From Pieris napi (taxonomy: Eukaryota > Arthropoda > Insecta > Lepidoptera > Pieridae), in contig NC_062258.1 in NCBI RefSeq assembly GCF_905475465.1, forward strand, positions 2,604,001-2,668,000: a stretch of DNA of 64,000 nt. The letters are read 5' to 3'. This document shows positions 49,397-59,149 of this stretch, piece after piece (position 1 is the stretch's first letter; each line of letters starts with the position of its first letter). Below the pieces are notes generated by a model. It had not been told where the DNA came from, ran no database searches, and worked only from the letters and a program-made list of their open reading frames with translations. The position numbers and the translations under genes were made by a program.

Positions 49397-51466
49397 ATGA
49401 GGCGAGCTAAAGGGTTGGTGATTTCGTCGTCCTCGGATAGTGACGACGATGTGGGTATCGTGGATTGCTCCGGTGAGAGGAAGCGGGCGCATACAAAAAG
49501 CCCGGTTGGCAACAACAAGGAAACTTGCTCCCCACCGGCCAAGGGTAAGCCGAAAAAGGCGGCTTCTCATGTGGTTGGGTTGGAGGAGGCGGAGGGAGAG
49601 TTGCGGCGTCAGAACGCTCGCTCTCGCCTTGCAGAGAGGTTAGAAGGTGCGGGGAATGTCTCTGATTATGGGGCTCCCGCCAGTGTGGATATCAGGTTAG
49701 TGAGGTCATCCGGGGAGGAGGATTTCGACGATGTCATCCTCCTTGGCATTGCTGAGATGAAGGAGCGGACGGCTGTGCGGGTTCGTCGCATTTTCGAAAT
49801 TGCGACGAAGTCGGGCAACCTCAAGGGTGAGTTTGTCCGCGACCTGAAGGTTGCAGCCAAGGAAGTGGCTGAGATCGTGGAGGATCTCGCGGAGAGGTGC
49901 CTGGGAGGGGATGAGGGGAGGCGTCTCCAAAGGGACAATGTTCGCCTGAGGGCCCAGGTAAAAGACCTGGGTCTGGAGCTTGCGGCCCTTAGGAAGGAGT
50001 TTAATGAGCGCACTGCGCACTTAGCGCAGACAAAGGGACACCCCGTGTCGGTGGAGGGTCCCTCAACCTCAACTCCGGATGCCCTCCGTCAAATGATGGA
50101 GGGGCTTTTGGATGGGGTGAAGGAGAGCCTTATGGGGGAGGTGATGCGGGCTGTTGGGGGCATGCTAGATGCCAAGCTTGCTGGGATTGGGGACAGGCTC
50201 CTCCCTGAGCCTGTGCTGCGTCCTCCGCTGGCGGCATCGGCCCGTGGTTCGAGAGCCCCCGAGCGTTTTGTGGAGAGGGGAGGGCCGGTGGCCCCGAATT
50301 TCGCAGGGCCCCAGGGCTCAAGCACCCGTGAGGGTTCGTTGGGGGGTCGGGGCACGGTGGCTCCGAATGTGGTGGGGACCCAGGGCCCCGAAGATTTTGA
50401 GGTGAGCAGAGTCCCGGAGGCCCCAGGTCTTTCGGGGCCCCGGGGCTCTGGGGGTCCTAGTGACGGAAGCTGGGCGACCGTCAGCAAAAAGAAGGGAAAG
50501 GGAAAGAAGGGTGGTTCTCCCGCTGTGCCGGTCCTTCCCCCTGTGAGTGGGGGAAGTGGCCGTGTGGGCCGGTCAGAGAACCATGGAGTGAGTCGCGGCG
50601 CAGGGCCCTCGGCTGGGCGAGTGGCAGTTATAGAGAGGTCTGCTAGGGTGCAGCCTTCGCTCACTCCGCCGAAAACTTCCGCAGTGGTCATCACATTGCG
50701 GAGGGAGGCGGTGGAGCGGGGGGTGACGTATGCCGATGTGCTACTCAAGGCAAGAAATGGTATAAACCTGGCTGAGATTGGAATTGCAACTATCAGCATC
50801 CGGCTAACGGCAACGGGAGCTCGGATGCTGGAGGTGCCGGGGGTTGACAGGGAGGAGAAGGCTGATGCCCTGGCGGACAGGCTTCGTGTGGTGCTGTCGG
50901 GGGAGGCCTTGGTGGGGAGGCCCGTAAAATGTGCGGACCTCCTTATTCGGGACCTTGACGACAGCGTCACTGAGAGGGATGTGACGGAGGCGGTGGCTGT
51001 CATGGGTGGGTGCCTGGCTGAAGCTATCAAGCCGGGTAAGATCTTGAGGCGTGGGATACGGGGCTTGGGGGAGATGTTCCTCATGTGTCCGGTCGCCGCC
51101 GCCCAGAAAGTGTGCCAAGGAAAGCTCCTCATTGGGTGGAGCTCCTGTCGGGTTGAAATCCGAGAGGACCGCCCTTTGAGGTGCTACAAGTGCCAGAAGT
51201 TGGGTCACGTGCGAGCCACCTGTGACTCAACGATGGACTTGGCGGAGGTGTGCTATCGATGTGGGGTTGCTGGCCACAAGGCCAATGAATGCAGCTCGAA
51301 AGAGCTGCATTGCGCGGTCTGCTCAACGGCTGGGAAGCCAGCAGACCATAAGATGGCGGGAAGGGCCTGCAACCCTCCGAAAGTGACGAAGGGCCTGGGA
51401 GCCCAAAGGACTGGGACAACTGTGGGGAACGCTCCCATGGAGGTTGGTGTGGCACAACCATCATAG
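49397..51466 (+). CDS. SART-like ORF1: Gag-like protein with zinc knuckles
   Basis: The 689-residue protein starts at the ATG of MRRAKGLVISSSSDSDDDVG. It has an acidic Ser/Asp N-terminus, a coiled coil at about 165-215 (RRLQRDNVRLRAQVKDLG), a Gly/Pro-rich linker at about 270-400 and a basic patch KKKGKGKKGG. An RNA-binding core at about 425-590 is followed by three knuckles: CYKCQKLGHVRATC near 595, CYRCGVAGHKANEC near 618 and CAVCSTAGKPADH near 639. The stop is TAG with no ORF2 ATG beside it. The frame is intact although the element has no RT, so selection or recency has kept Gag. It would assemble an RNP that needs RT in trans. Confidence 0.9.
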   Translation: MRRAKGLVISSSSDSDDDVGIVDCSGERKRAHTKSPVGNNKETCSPPAKGKPKKAASHVVGLEEAEGELRRQNARSRLAERLEGAGNVSDYGAPASVDIRLVRSSGEEDFDDVILLGIAEMKERTAVRVRRIFEIATKSGNLKGEFVRDLKVAAKEVAEIVEDLAERCLGGDEGRRLQRDNVRLRAQVKDLGLELAALRKEFNERTAHLAQTKGHPVSVEGPSTSTPDALRQMMEGLLDGVKESLMGEVMRAVGGMLDAKLAGIGDRLLPEPVLRPPLAASARGSRAPERFVERGGPVAPNFAGPQGSSTREGSLGGRGTVAPNVVGTQGPEDFEVSRVPEAPGLSGPRGSGGPSDGSWATVSKKKGKGKKGGSPAVPVLPPVSGGSGRVGRSENHGVSRGAGPSAGRVAVIERSARVQPSLTPPKTSAVVITLRREAVERGVTYADVLLKARNGINLAEIGIATISIRLTATGARMLEVPGVDREEKADALADRLRVVLSGEALVGRPVKCADLLIRDLDDSVTERDVTEAVAVMGGCLAEAIKPGKILRRGIRGLGEMFLMCPVAAAQKVCQGKLLIGWSSCRVEIREDRPLRCYKCQKLGHVRATCDSTMDLAEVCYRCGVAGHKANECSSKELHCAVCSTAGKPADHKMAGRACNPPKVTKGLGAQRTGTTVGNAPMEVGVAQPS

Positions 51467-51512
51467 CTGCACCAGCCTGCTGGGGGGGATCTGGAGACGC
51501 TGTGCCGCGATT

Positions 51513-52217
51513 CAGGGGTGGTGACTGCACACCCTGGCCGAATGTGCCACTTGGTTGAGGCAACACTGTCTCGACCTGGTGTCGGTCGTTTGGACGGACC
51601 TCTCGCTGCCGAGTGTTGTTGCAGCAATACTAGGTAGCCATGAGGCATGGCGATCGGTTCTTCCGGTTTGCCGGTTCTTCTGGTTTCATGGGGCCGGTTT
51701 GCCGGTTTTCCGGTTTTCCGGTTTACCGGTTTTTCTGGTTTCATGGGGCCGGTTTACCGGTTTTCCGGTTTTCCGGTTTACCGGTTTTCTGGTTTCGTGG
51801 GGCCGGTTTTCCGGTTTTACCGGTTTTTCGGTTTACTGGTTTTTCTGGTTTCATGGGGCCGGTTTACCGGTTTTCCGGTTTTCCGGTTTACCGGTTTTCT
51901 GGTTTCGTGGGGCCGGTTTTCCGGTTTTACCGGTTTTTCGGTTTACCGGTTTTCTGGTTTCATGGGGCCGGTTTACCGGTTTTCCGGTTTTCCGGTTTAC
52001 CGGTTTTTTCGGTTTCGTGGGCCGGTTTACCGGTTTTCCGGTTTTTCGGTTTACCGGTTTTTCCGGTTTCATGGGGCCGGTTTTCCGGTTTACCGGTTTT
52101 CCGGTTTGCCGGTTTTTCGGTTTCGTGGGGCCGGTTTGCCGGTTTTCCGGATGTCGATCGTCAGCGGGAGGTGCGTTAAAACGGCGGGGGGGGTTGTGCT
52201 TGGCGACAGCAAGGTGA
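51513..52217 (+). pseudogene. ORF2 C-terminal remnant split by a CCGG-rich minisatellite
   Basis: After a TGA, the frame from 51516 reads HTLAECATWLRQHC, then DLSLPSVVAAILGSHEAW, the same C-terminus as ORF2 at 33120-33240. A repeat array follows in place of the next ~20 codons. Recognisable sequence resumes with RQREV at about 52157. The endonuclease and the whole RT are missing. The array stays open in this frame, giving a low-complexity Phe/Arg/Gly/Val-rich peptide that I regard as incidental. Confidence 0.8.
51655..52150 (+). repeat. CCGGTTT-rich minisatellite
   Basis: About 500 bases of imperfect units near 55-60 bp. Each starts TGGTTTCATGGGGCC or TGGTTTCGTGGGGCC and continues with CCGGTTTACCGG and CCGGTTTTCCGG blocks in two alternating types. 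It replaces a short ORF2 segment present in complete copies and recurs at 59296-59826 with a different unit order. All three forward frames are free of stops across most of it. Confidence 0.9.
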
Positions 52218-52565
52218 AGGGTGGGTAGGCGCAGGGTGGGCCCAATATACGCATAGTTGCGTGGGTCCAACTGCGTCCCACTGCGTCGTCGCCAGGCCCT
52301 TATGCGGACATACCCGCCTGAGCTTTCTGGGTTGAATGCCTAGTGCGACCCCCGGGGAGCTCAATGCGGTACCGGACGGCATTCATTCAGAATGGGTGTA
52401 GTCTGGTACCGCAGGCGGTATGGAGGGTTCAGGAGGAATTTTTAGTGGGTCCGGCTTCTCCCCTCTGATTAGCAGAGGGACTCTGAGAACGCCATCCCCA
52501 CAGTCCCCGCGGTAGCGACTGCATACGCCCGCGGGCCTGCATTTGTGCATTTTAACCTCCTTCAT
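52218..52565 (+). other. 3' UTR of SART-like gag-only element (type 2 tail)
   Basis: Homologous to 33415-33682 but clearly diverged. The main hairpin (52366-52412) reads GCGGTACCGGAC pairing with GTCTGGTACCGC. The first stem reads TGAGCT/AGCTCA where type 1 has TGAATT/AATTCA. Poly(A) follows at 52566. Confidence 0.8.
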
Positions 52566-52581
52566 AAAAAAAAAAAAAAAA

Positions 52582-52630
52582 GGTTAGGTTAGGTTAGGTT
52601 AGGTTAGGTTAGGTTAGGTTAGGTTAGGTT

Positions 52631-52633
<3 letters not shown>
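52582..52633 (+). repeat. Telomeric (TTAGG)n
   Basis: About 10 TTAGG units between SART-like poly(A) and TRAS-like poly(A) (poly-T on +). Confidence 0.97.
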
Positions 52634-52689
<56 letters not shown>

Positions 52690-54750
52690 GCTTGAAATCT
52701 TTATTAAAGTAAAACAAATATATACAGTGGTTGTGGATTAGGTGGTTGAGGGTTGGTTTTGCTATTTGATACAATTCTTTTCCCTCAACCACCTGAACAG
52801 AGTCCACGTCTTAAAACTAGTAATTATATAAAAAAAAGTGAAAGTGAAATATTAACAGGTTATTTTGTGCTTAAATAAGTAGGTTGATACAATAAAATTT
52901 TTAACAACAAAGTAGTAGATAAAAGTGGTTATATAATTATTAAAGTAACAGTTATGTTTATTATTATATAGGTATTAGGGATTAAACGCGGGTAGGTTGT
53001 TGAGGGTCGGTTCTGCTATTAGATACAATAACCTTCCCTCAGCCGCCCAATTTAAGTCCGCTTCCTAATACCTACATTAAACATGACACGAACAAAATTT
53101 AGAACTAAAGTAAAATAAAAATGTAAAAATACACACTGGAATGAATAAGACAGTTGTTATAAGATTAAGTTCAAACAGATAGGCTTTAATAATGTGCCTG
53201 TAAATGACCATGATGGTGTTTGGAGTTGGACACGGGTAGGTTGTTGAGGGTCGGTTCTGCTATTAGATACAATAACCTTCCCTCAGCCGCCCAATTTAAG
53301 TCCGCTTCCTAACACCAACATTAAACATAACACAAACAAAATTTGGAGTTAAAGAAAATAAAAATGTAAAAATATACAGTGGAATGGAATAAAATAGTTG
53401 TTATAAAATTAAGTTTAAACAGATAGGCTTTAATAATGTGCCTGTAAATGACTATGTTGGTGTTTGGAGTTGGACACGGGTAGGTTGTTGAGGGTCGGCT
53501 CTGCTATTAGATACAATAACCGACCCTCAGCCGTCCGGTTTAAGCCCGCTTCTTAACACCAACACAATATAATATAATATTACAAAGAAAAATTTTTCAA
53601 TATTAAACATAGAAAAGTTTAGCATTTACTTATGCAGTTAATATAACGCTAAATTTAAACAAGGGTGAGCCGTGATTAATTGTGCTTATAATTATGCAGG
53701 CGTTTAGAGTTGGACACGGGTGGGTTGTTGAGGGTCGGCTCTGCTATTTGATACAATAACCGACCCTCGACCGTCCGGTTTAAGCCCGCTTCTTAACACC
53801 AACACAATATAATGTTACAAGAAAAAATTTACAATATTAAACATAGAAAGTTTTACATTTACACATACAGTTGATACAAGGTTAAACTCAAACAGAGATA
53901 ATCTATAGTGAATTGTGTTTGTATATATTAAACCTAGTAATAGAATAATCCGTAACTAGTTACACAAACGAGATTACAAATGAAGTGAAGTAGAGTTAAA
54001 ATTATAGTTAAACAAGAATACACAATGAAATGTTATTAAACTTATAGTATAAAAAAAAAGATATATAGAAATGGGATCAATATAATTAATTATGTTTAGT
54101 ACAAATGATATTTACACAGTAAAGTGGGATTAGAATTTCCTATTTAATGAAAAATAGTAGGAATAAATTTGTGATTAAAGTCTAACATCAGTTAGTGGTA
54201 GTTAGTAATTGAATCGAAGTTAAGTTAGATATTAAATGTTGGGTATTATAATTGTAAAAAGAGTAAAAGGTAATATATGAATAGAAGTAACTTTATACAT
54301 TTTGTACGGGTGAGGGTGGATTACTTGCAGATTAATTATTAAGTGTGAGTATAAGATATAAAATATCTTTGTTAGCTTTGATAGAGCACACGAGGTTTGG
54401 GAAGGGTTGTGTTGTTTAATAAGGGGTAGGGATTGTGGTTGACAAATGCTCCAGTGCGAGTGCTGCGCGTTGAGGTCGCAATTAATGTGAGTGTTTAATT
54501 CAGTGTGTAATTGTGTTGTTTAATATGAAATTAGTGTTTTGTGCATGTTTTAAATGTAGTTAATTTTTGCCTCAACGCGGGCACGCATAGCTGTAACTTT
54601 GGGGCATTTGTCGGAGTCGGCGCGGTGTAGAGTGCCGGTGTTGGTGTTGAATTGTTTGTTGTGTTCGGCGCAATTGGTGCAGTTGTGTACTTCGGCCTTG
54701 CACTCCGCTGTAGGATGGTGAGCGGAGCACTTGGCGCATGTGGGTGTGGT
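52634..54750 (-). mobile_element. Gag-only TRAS-like (alpha) element, 5'-truncated and with a shortened 3' end
   Basis: It carries a 3' UTR with one plus four hairpin units (near 52743, 52993, 53238, 53483 and 53727), the ORF2 remnant (about 54380-54545) and the last ~65 codons of ORF1 (54550-54750), which fuse to TTAGG. The poly(A) (52634-52686) starts about 70-85 bases upstream of the normal 3' end, 17 bases after an AATAAA in element sense. The GC-rich terminal hairpin and GGCCTACC are therefore missing. Confidence 0.87.
54550..54750 (-). pseudogene. ORF1 (Gag) C-terminal fragment
   Basis: The last 66 codons of alpha ORF1 up to the TAA at 54550-54552 include the second and third knuckles (CAKCSAHHPTAEC and CTNCAEHNKQFN). 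Everything upstream was lost when the 5' end fused to TTAGG at 54751. Confidence 0.88.
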
Positions 54751-54890
54751 GGGTTAGGTTAGGTTAGGTTAGGTTAGGTTAGGTTAGGTTAGGTTAGGTT
54801 AGGTTAGGTTAGGTTAGGTTAGGTTAGGTTAGGTTAGGTTAGGTTAGGTTAGGTTAGGTTAGGTTAGGTTAGGTTAGGTTAGGTTAGGTT
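54751..54890 (+). repeat. Telomeric (TTAGG)n
   Basis: About 28 TTAGG units joining two 5'-truncated elements of opposite orientation. Confidence 0.97.
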
Positions 54891-55514
54891 GCCCTAAGTG
54901 GCCTGTATCGTCTCAAGTGTGAGACGAGAGCAGATGGCCGATGGGCCGAATTGGTCGGACCAGCGAGGAGGCAAGCCAGGGAGGACACCTTTAATAGGTG
55001 GGCCCATGATCTGGCTATGCCAAGGGCGGGTTTAAGAACAGTGGAGGCGATTCGCCCATTTTTACGGGAATGGGTGAATCGTCCGGGTGGGGCTGTGTCC
55101 TTTCGGATGGCGCAGATGCTGTCCGGGCATGGGTGCTTCGGACGGTTTCTGCACAAGGTGGCGGGACGGGAAATCCATCCCATCTGCCACCATTGTGGCG
55201 CCCCGGAGGACACGGCGGAGCACACCCTGGCTGAATGTGCCACTTGGTCGAGGCAACGCCACGACCTAGTGTCGGTCATCGGGACGGACCTCTCGCTACC
55301 GAGCGTTGTTGCAGCAATGCTTGGTAGCCAAGAGGCATGGCGAGCGGTAGCTTTCTTCTGTGAGCGCGTTTTGCTGCAGAAGGAGGCTGCTGAGCGTCAG
55401 CGGGAGGTGTGTGGCGATGGCCGGAGGGGTTGTGCTCGGCGAAGGCGTGGCGTGGGCGCGGGGGCTGGACGCGAAGAGCGTACGCCCAACAGCGTTCAGC
55501 TGCGCCGTCGTTGA
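54891..55514 (+). pseudogene. SART-like ORF2 C-terminal fragment
   Basis: This is 207 codons open from the telomere junction, starting ALSGLYRLKCETRADG and including CHHCGAPEDTAEH...C, then running to the same stop as the longer copies. It lacks all catalytic residues. Confidence 0.92.
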
Positions 55515-55802
55515 GCCCTTATGCGGACATATTCGCCTGAATTCCCTGGGTTGAATGCCTTGTGCGACCCCCGGGGAATTCAATGCGGTGCCAGATGTCA
55601 TTCATTCAGAATGGATGTGTCTGGCACTGCAGGTGATATGGAGGGCCTAGGAGGAATTTTTAGTGGGTCGGGTTTCTCCCCTCTGGTTAGCAGAGGGATA
55701 AGAGATAACCATCCCCACAGTCCCCGCGGTAGCGACTGCATACGCCCGCGGGCCTGCAATTGTGCATTTTAACCTCCTTCATAAAAAAAAAAAAAAAAAA
55801 AA
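54891..55802 (+). mobile_element. SART-like retrotransposon, 5'-truncated near the ORF2 C-terminus
   Basis: Third near-identical copy of the 30826-33698 element, cut at the position equivalent to 32791. The 3' UTR (hairpin at 55585-55630) is complete. Poly(A) is at 55783-55802, followed by TTAGG. Confidence 0.92.
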
Positions 55803-55981
55803 GGTTAGGTTAGGTTAGGTTAGGTTAGGTTAGGTTAGGTTAGGTTAGGTTAGGTTAGGTTAGGTTAGGTTAGGTTAGGTTAGGTTAGGTTAGGTTAGGT
55901 TAGGTTAGGTTAGGTTAGGTTAGGTTAGGTTAGGTTAGGTTAGGTTAGGTTAGGTTAGGTTAGGTTAGGTTAGGTTAGGTT
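55803..55981 (+). repeat. Telomeric (TTAGG)n
   Basis: About 36 TTAGG units, ending in the same GGTTAGGTTAAGGG border as at 47491. Confidence 0.97.
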
Positions 55982-56263
55982 AAGGGCCTCATAGCCAAGC
56001 GGCTTTGTATGTGACCGTGGTGGGTGTGAGGTTCCGGGTTCGATTCCCGGTCCGAGTGTAAATTTATATTTATTCTCGGCCTTTGGTAGGGCTGTACGGT
56101 GCCGGGCGAGTGTTTAAACCGTACAAAGTGGGCACAGTTGAGATTCTATAGTGTGCAGTGGGCACCCAACTATATCGATACTCCTGTGTAGGCTTAGAAC
56201 GTAGCAATACGCTCTAGGCCGAGGGTGGCAATTACAAGTGGTTAAGTAATTGGACATTCCTTT
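55982..56263 (+). repeat. Single tRNA-derived unit at a 5' end
   Basis: One unit matching those at 47493-48627, with A box TAGCCAAGCGG and B box GGTTCGATTCC intact. Its junction with the 5' UTR (TTTCCGATAA before GTACGCGTCG) differs from that at 48623-48632 (TTTTTGA before the same sequence), so the joint is not identical in the two copies. Confidence 0.85.
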
Positions 56264-57037
56264 CCGATAAGTACGCGTCGAGCTGTCGTAGCGACAACTG
56301 TGTTTTCGTTCGCTCCGCGTTTGGAAAATTCCAATGGTGGGTTTTTAGTGGCGGAAAATCCTGTGAGTTGGCATAAAAGATTCAGTAGCAATTACTGCTT
56401 CTTTGTATGTTTGTGTGCACTTCGTAGTTATATTCTTAATAACTACAAGGCTAAAGTGAGGGGAAATTGACCCGGTGTTTGTGTTTGTGTTACCCTTTAT
56501 GTGTCGCGACGACACATAAATTGTATGTGTCTTTATTGTGGGATTACGGTGCAACCGTGAGTGTTACAATTATTTATCTTTGGCCCATTAATTTGGCCAA
56601 TATAATATAAGTTGCAGCAAGTGAATTGTCGGCCGCCATCTTGTTTGCTAGTTGGGTGCCAAGGTCGGGCAAACTAGTGAAGCGTCGGTCCGCCATCTTG
56701 TTGTTTACAAGTTTGGTGCCAAGGTTGGGGTTTTTCCGTGACGCGTTGGACGTCTCTCACACCGAAGTGAGTGGGCGTCCGAAGATTGGACTTCGTCACA
56801 CCGAAGCGGATTAAGACTTTAAATTTTAGTTTTAATTATTTAGAATTAAGATTTTAGAATTAAGATTTTGGAATTAATATTGTATTTGTGTGGTGTTGCC
56901 AGGTCTATATTCATTTATCTATTTATTTATTTATATATTTATTGGGTAGAGGGGTAGAGTTCTGGGCGGAGGTGGAGTCGGGGATAGAGTCGTCGACTCT
57001 AATGTTAGTTGGGGGTAGGGTCTAGTAGCACCTTGAT
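56264..57037 (+). promoter_or_regulatory. 5' UTR of second SART-like gag-only element
   Basis: Almost identical to 48628-49396, including CCGCCATCTTG at 56633-56643 and 56690-56700 and the inverted repeat near 56497-56521. No gene is seen. Confidence 0.6.
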
Positions 57038-59101
57038 ATGAGGCGAGCTAAAGGGTTGGTGATTTCGTCGTCCTCGGATAGTGACGACGATGTGGGTATC
57101 GTGGATTGCTCCGGTGAGAGGAAGCGGGCGCATACAAAAAGCCCGGTTGGGAACAACAAGGAAACTTGCTCCCCACCGGCCAAGGGTAAGCCGAAAAAGG
57201 CGGCTTCTCATGTGGTTGGGTTGGAGGAGGCGGAGGGAGAGTTGCGGCGTCAGAACGCTCGCTCTCGCCTTGCAGAGAGGTTAGAAGGTGCGGGGAATGT
57301 CTCCGATTATGGGGCTCCCGCCAGTGTGGATATCAGGTTAGTGAGGTCATCCGGGGAGGAGGATTTCGACGATGTCATCCTTCTTGGCATTGCTGAGATG
57401 AAGGAGCGGACGGCTGTGCGGGTTCGTCGCATTTTCGAAATTGCGACGAAGTCGGGCAACCTCAAGGGTGAGTTTGTCCGCGACCTGAAGGTTGCAGCCA
57501 AGGAGGTGGCTGAGATCGTGGAGGATCTCGCGGAGAGATGCCTGGGAGGGGATGAGGGGAGGCGCCTCCTGAGGGACAATGTTCGCCTGAGGGCCCAGGT
57601 AAAAGACCTGGGTCTGGAGCTTGCGGCCCTTAGGAGGGAGTTCAATGAGAGCACTGCGCACTTAGCGCAGACAAAGGGACACCCCGTGTCGGTGGAGGGT
57701 CCCTCCACTCCGGATGCCCTCCGTCAAATGATGGAGGGGCTTTTGGATGGGGTGAAGGAGAGCCTTATGGGGGAGGTGATGCGGGCTGTTGGGGGCATGC
57801 TAGATGCCAAGCTTGCGGGGATTGGGGACAGGCTCCTCCCTGAGCCTGTGCTGCGTCCTCCGCTGGCGGCATCGGCCCGTGGTCCGGGAGCCCCTGAGCG
57901 TTTTGTGGAGAGGGGGGGGCCGGTGGCCCCGAATTTTGCAGGGCCCCTGGGCTCAAGCACCCGTGAGGGATCGTTGGGGGGTCGGGGCACGGTGGCTCCG
58001 AATGTGGTGGGGACCCAGGGCCCCGAAGATTTTGAGGGGAGCAGAGTCCCGGAGGCCCCAGGTCTTTCGGGGCCCCGGGTCTCTGGGGGTCCTAGTGACG
58101 GAAGCTGGGCGACCGTCAGCAAAAAGAAGGGAAAGGGAAAGAAGGGTGGTTCTCCCGCTGTGCCGGTCCTTCCCCCTGTGAGTGGGGGAAGTGGCCGTGT
58201 TGGCCGGTCAGAGGACCATGGAGTGAGTCGCGGCGCAGGGCCCTCGGCTGGGCGAGTGGCAGTTATAGAGAGGTCTGTCAGGGTGCAGCCTTCGCTCACT
58301 CCGCCGAAAACTTCCGCAGTGGTCATCACATTGCGGAGGGAGGCGGTGGAGCGGGGGGTGACGTATGCCGATGTGCTACTCAAGGCAAGAAATGGTATAA
58401 ACCTGGCTGAGATTGGTATTGCAACTATCAGCATCCGGCTAACGGCAACGGGAGCTCGGATGCTGGAGGTGCCGGGGGTTGACAGAGAGGAGAAGGCTGA
58501 TGCCCTGGCGGACAGGCTTCGTGTGGTGCTGTCGGGGGAGGCCTTGGTGGGGAGGCCCGTCAAATGTGCGGACCTCCTTATTCGGGACCTTGACGACAGC
58601 GTCACTGAGAGGGATGTGACGGAGGCGGTGGCTGCCATGGGTGGGTGCCCGGCTGAAGCGATCAAGCCGGGTAAGATTTTGAGGCGTGGGATACGGGGCT
58701 TGGGGGAGATGTTCCTCATGTGTCCGGTCGCCGTCGCCCAGAAAGTGTGCCAAGGAAAGCTCCTCATTGGGTGGAGCTCCTGTCGGGTTGAAATCCGAGA
58801 GGACCGCCCTTTGAGGTGCTACAAGTGCCAGAAGTTGGGTCACGTGCGAGCCATCTGTGACTCAACGATGGACTTGGCGGAGGTGTGCTATCGATGTGGG
58901 GTTGCTGGCCACAAGGCCAATGAATGCAGCTCGAAAGAGCTGCATTGCGCGGTCTGCTCAACGGCTGGGAAGCCAGCAGACCATAAGATGGCGGGAAGGG
59001 CCTGCAACCCTCCGAAGGTGACGAAGGGCCTGGGAGCCCAAAGGACTGGGACAACTGTGGGGAACGCTCCCATGGAGGTTGGTGTGGCACAACCATCATA
59101 G
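57038..59101 (+). CDS. SART-like ORF1 (Gag), second copy
   Basis: The 687-residue protein is nearly identical to the ORF1 at 49397-51466, two residues shorter (STPDAL in place of STSTPDAL). The acidic start, coiled coil, Gly/Pro-rich linker, RNA-binding core and three knuckles are all kept. The first knuckle reads CYKCQKLGHVRAIC. Substitutions are conservative and no stop has appeared, so the frame has been kept in an element that cannot make RT. Confidence 0.9.
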   Translation: MRRAKGLVISSSSDSDDDVGIVDCSGERKRAHTKSPVGNNKETCSPPAKGKPKKAASHVVGLEEAEGELRRQNARSRLAERLEGAGNVSDYGAPASVDIRLVRSSGEEDFDDVILLGIAEMKERTAVRVRRIFEIATKSGNLKGEFVRDLKVAAKEVAEIVEDLAERCLGGDEGRRLLRDNVRLRAQVKDLGLELAALRREFNESTAHLAQTKGHPVSVEGPSTPDALRQMMEGLLDGVKESLMGEVMRAVGGMLDAKLAGIGDRLLPEPVLRPPLAASARGPGAPERFVERGGPVAPNFAGPLGSSTREGSLGGRGTVAPNVVGTQGPEDFEGSRVPEAPGLSGPRVSGGPSDGSWATVSKKKGKGKKGGSPAVPVLPPVSGGSGRVGRSEDHGVSRGAGPSAGRVAVIERSVRVQPSLTPPKTSAVVITLRREAVERGVTYADVLLKARNGINLAEIGIATISIRLTATGARMLEVPGVDREEKADALADRLRVVLSGEALVGRPVKCADLLIRDLDDSVTERDVTEAVAAMGGCPAEAIKPGKILRRGIRGLGEMFLMCPVAVAQKVCQGKLLIGWSSCRVEIREDRPLRCYKCQKLGHVRAICDSTMDLAEVCYRCGVAGHKANECSSKELHCAVCSTAGKPADHKMAGRACNPPKVTKGLGAQRTGTTVGNAPMEVGVAQPS

Positions 59102-59149
59102 CTGCACCAGCCTGTTGGGGGGGATCTGGAGACGCTGTGCCGCGATTCA

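Larger units (their letters stand above)
47493..52581 (+). mobile_element. Gag-only SART-like element with four tRNA-derived 5' units
   Basis: The + strand order is: four 284-bp tRNA-derived units (47493-48627), 5' UTR (48628-49396), ORF1 (49397-51466), a scrap of ORF2 interrupted by a CCGG-rich minisatellite (51517-52217), a 3' UTR and poly(A) (52566-52581) followed by TTAGG. The endonuclease and RT, about 2.9 kb in a complete relative, are missing. A second copy with the same internal structure lies at 55982-60264. Confidence 0.9.

Noticed and set aside
51640..52228. Overlapping ORFs of 179-220 codons over the CCGG-rich array, and minus-strand GKPVNRKTG-type ORFs
   Set aside because: They arise because the repeat lacks stop codons in most frames. 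The low-complexity peptides have no independent start or conservation, and only the short ORF2-derived flanks are real coding remnants.
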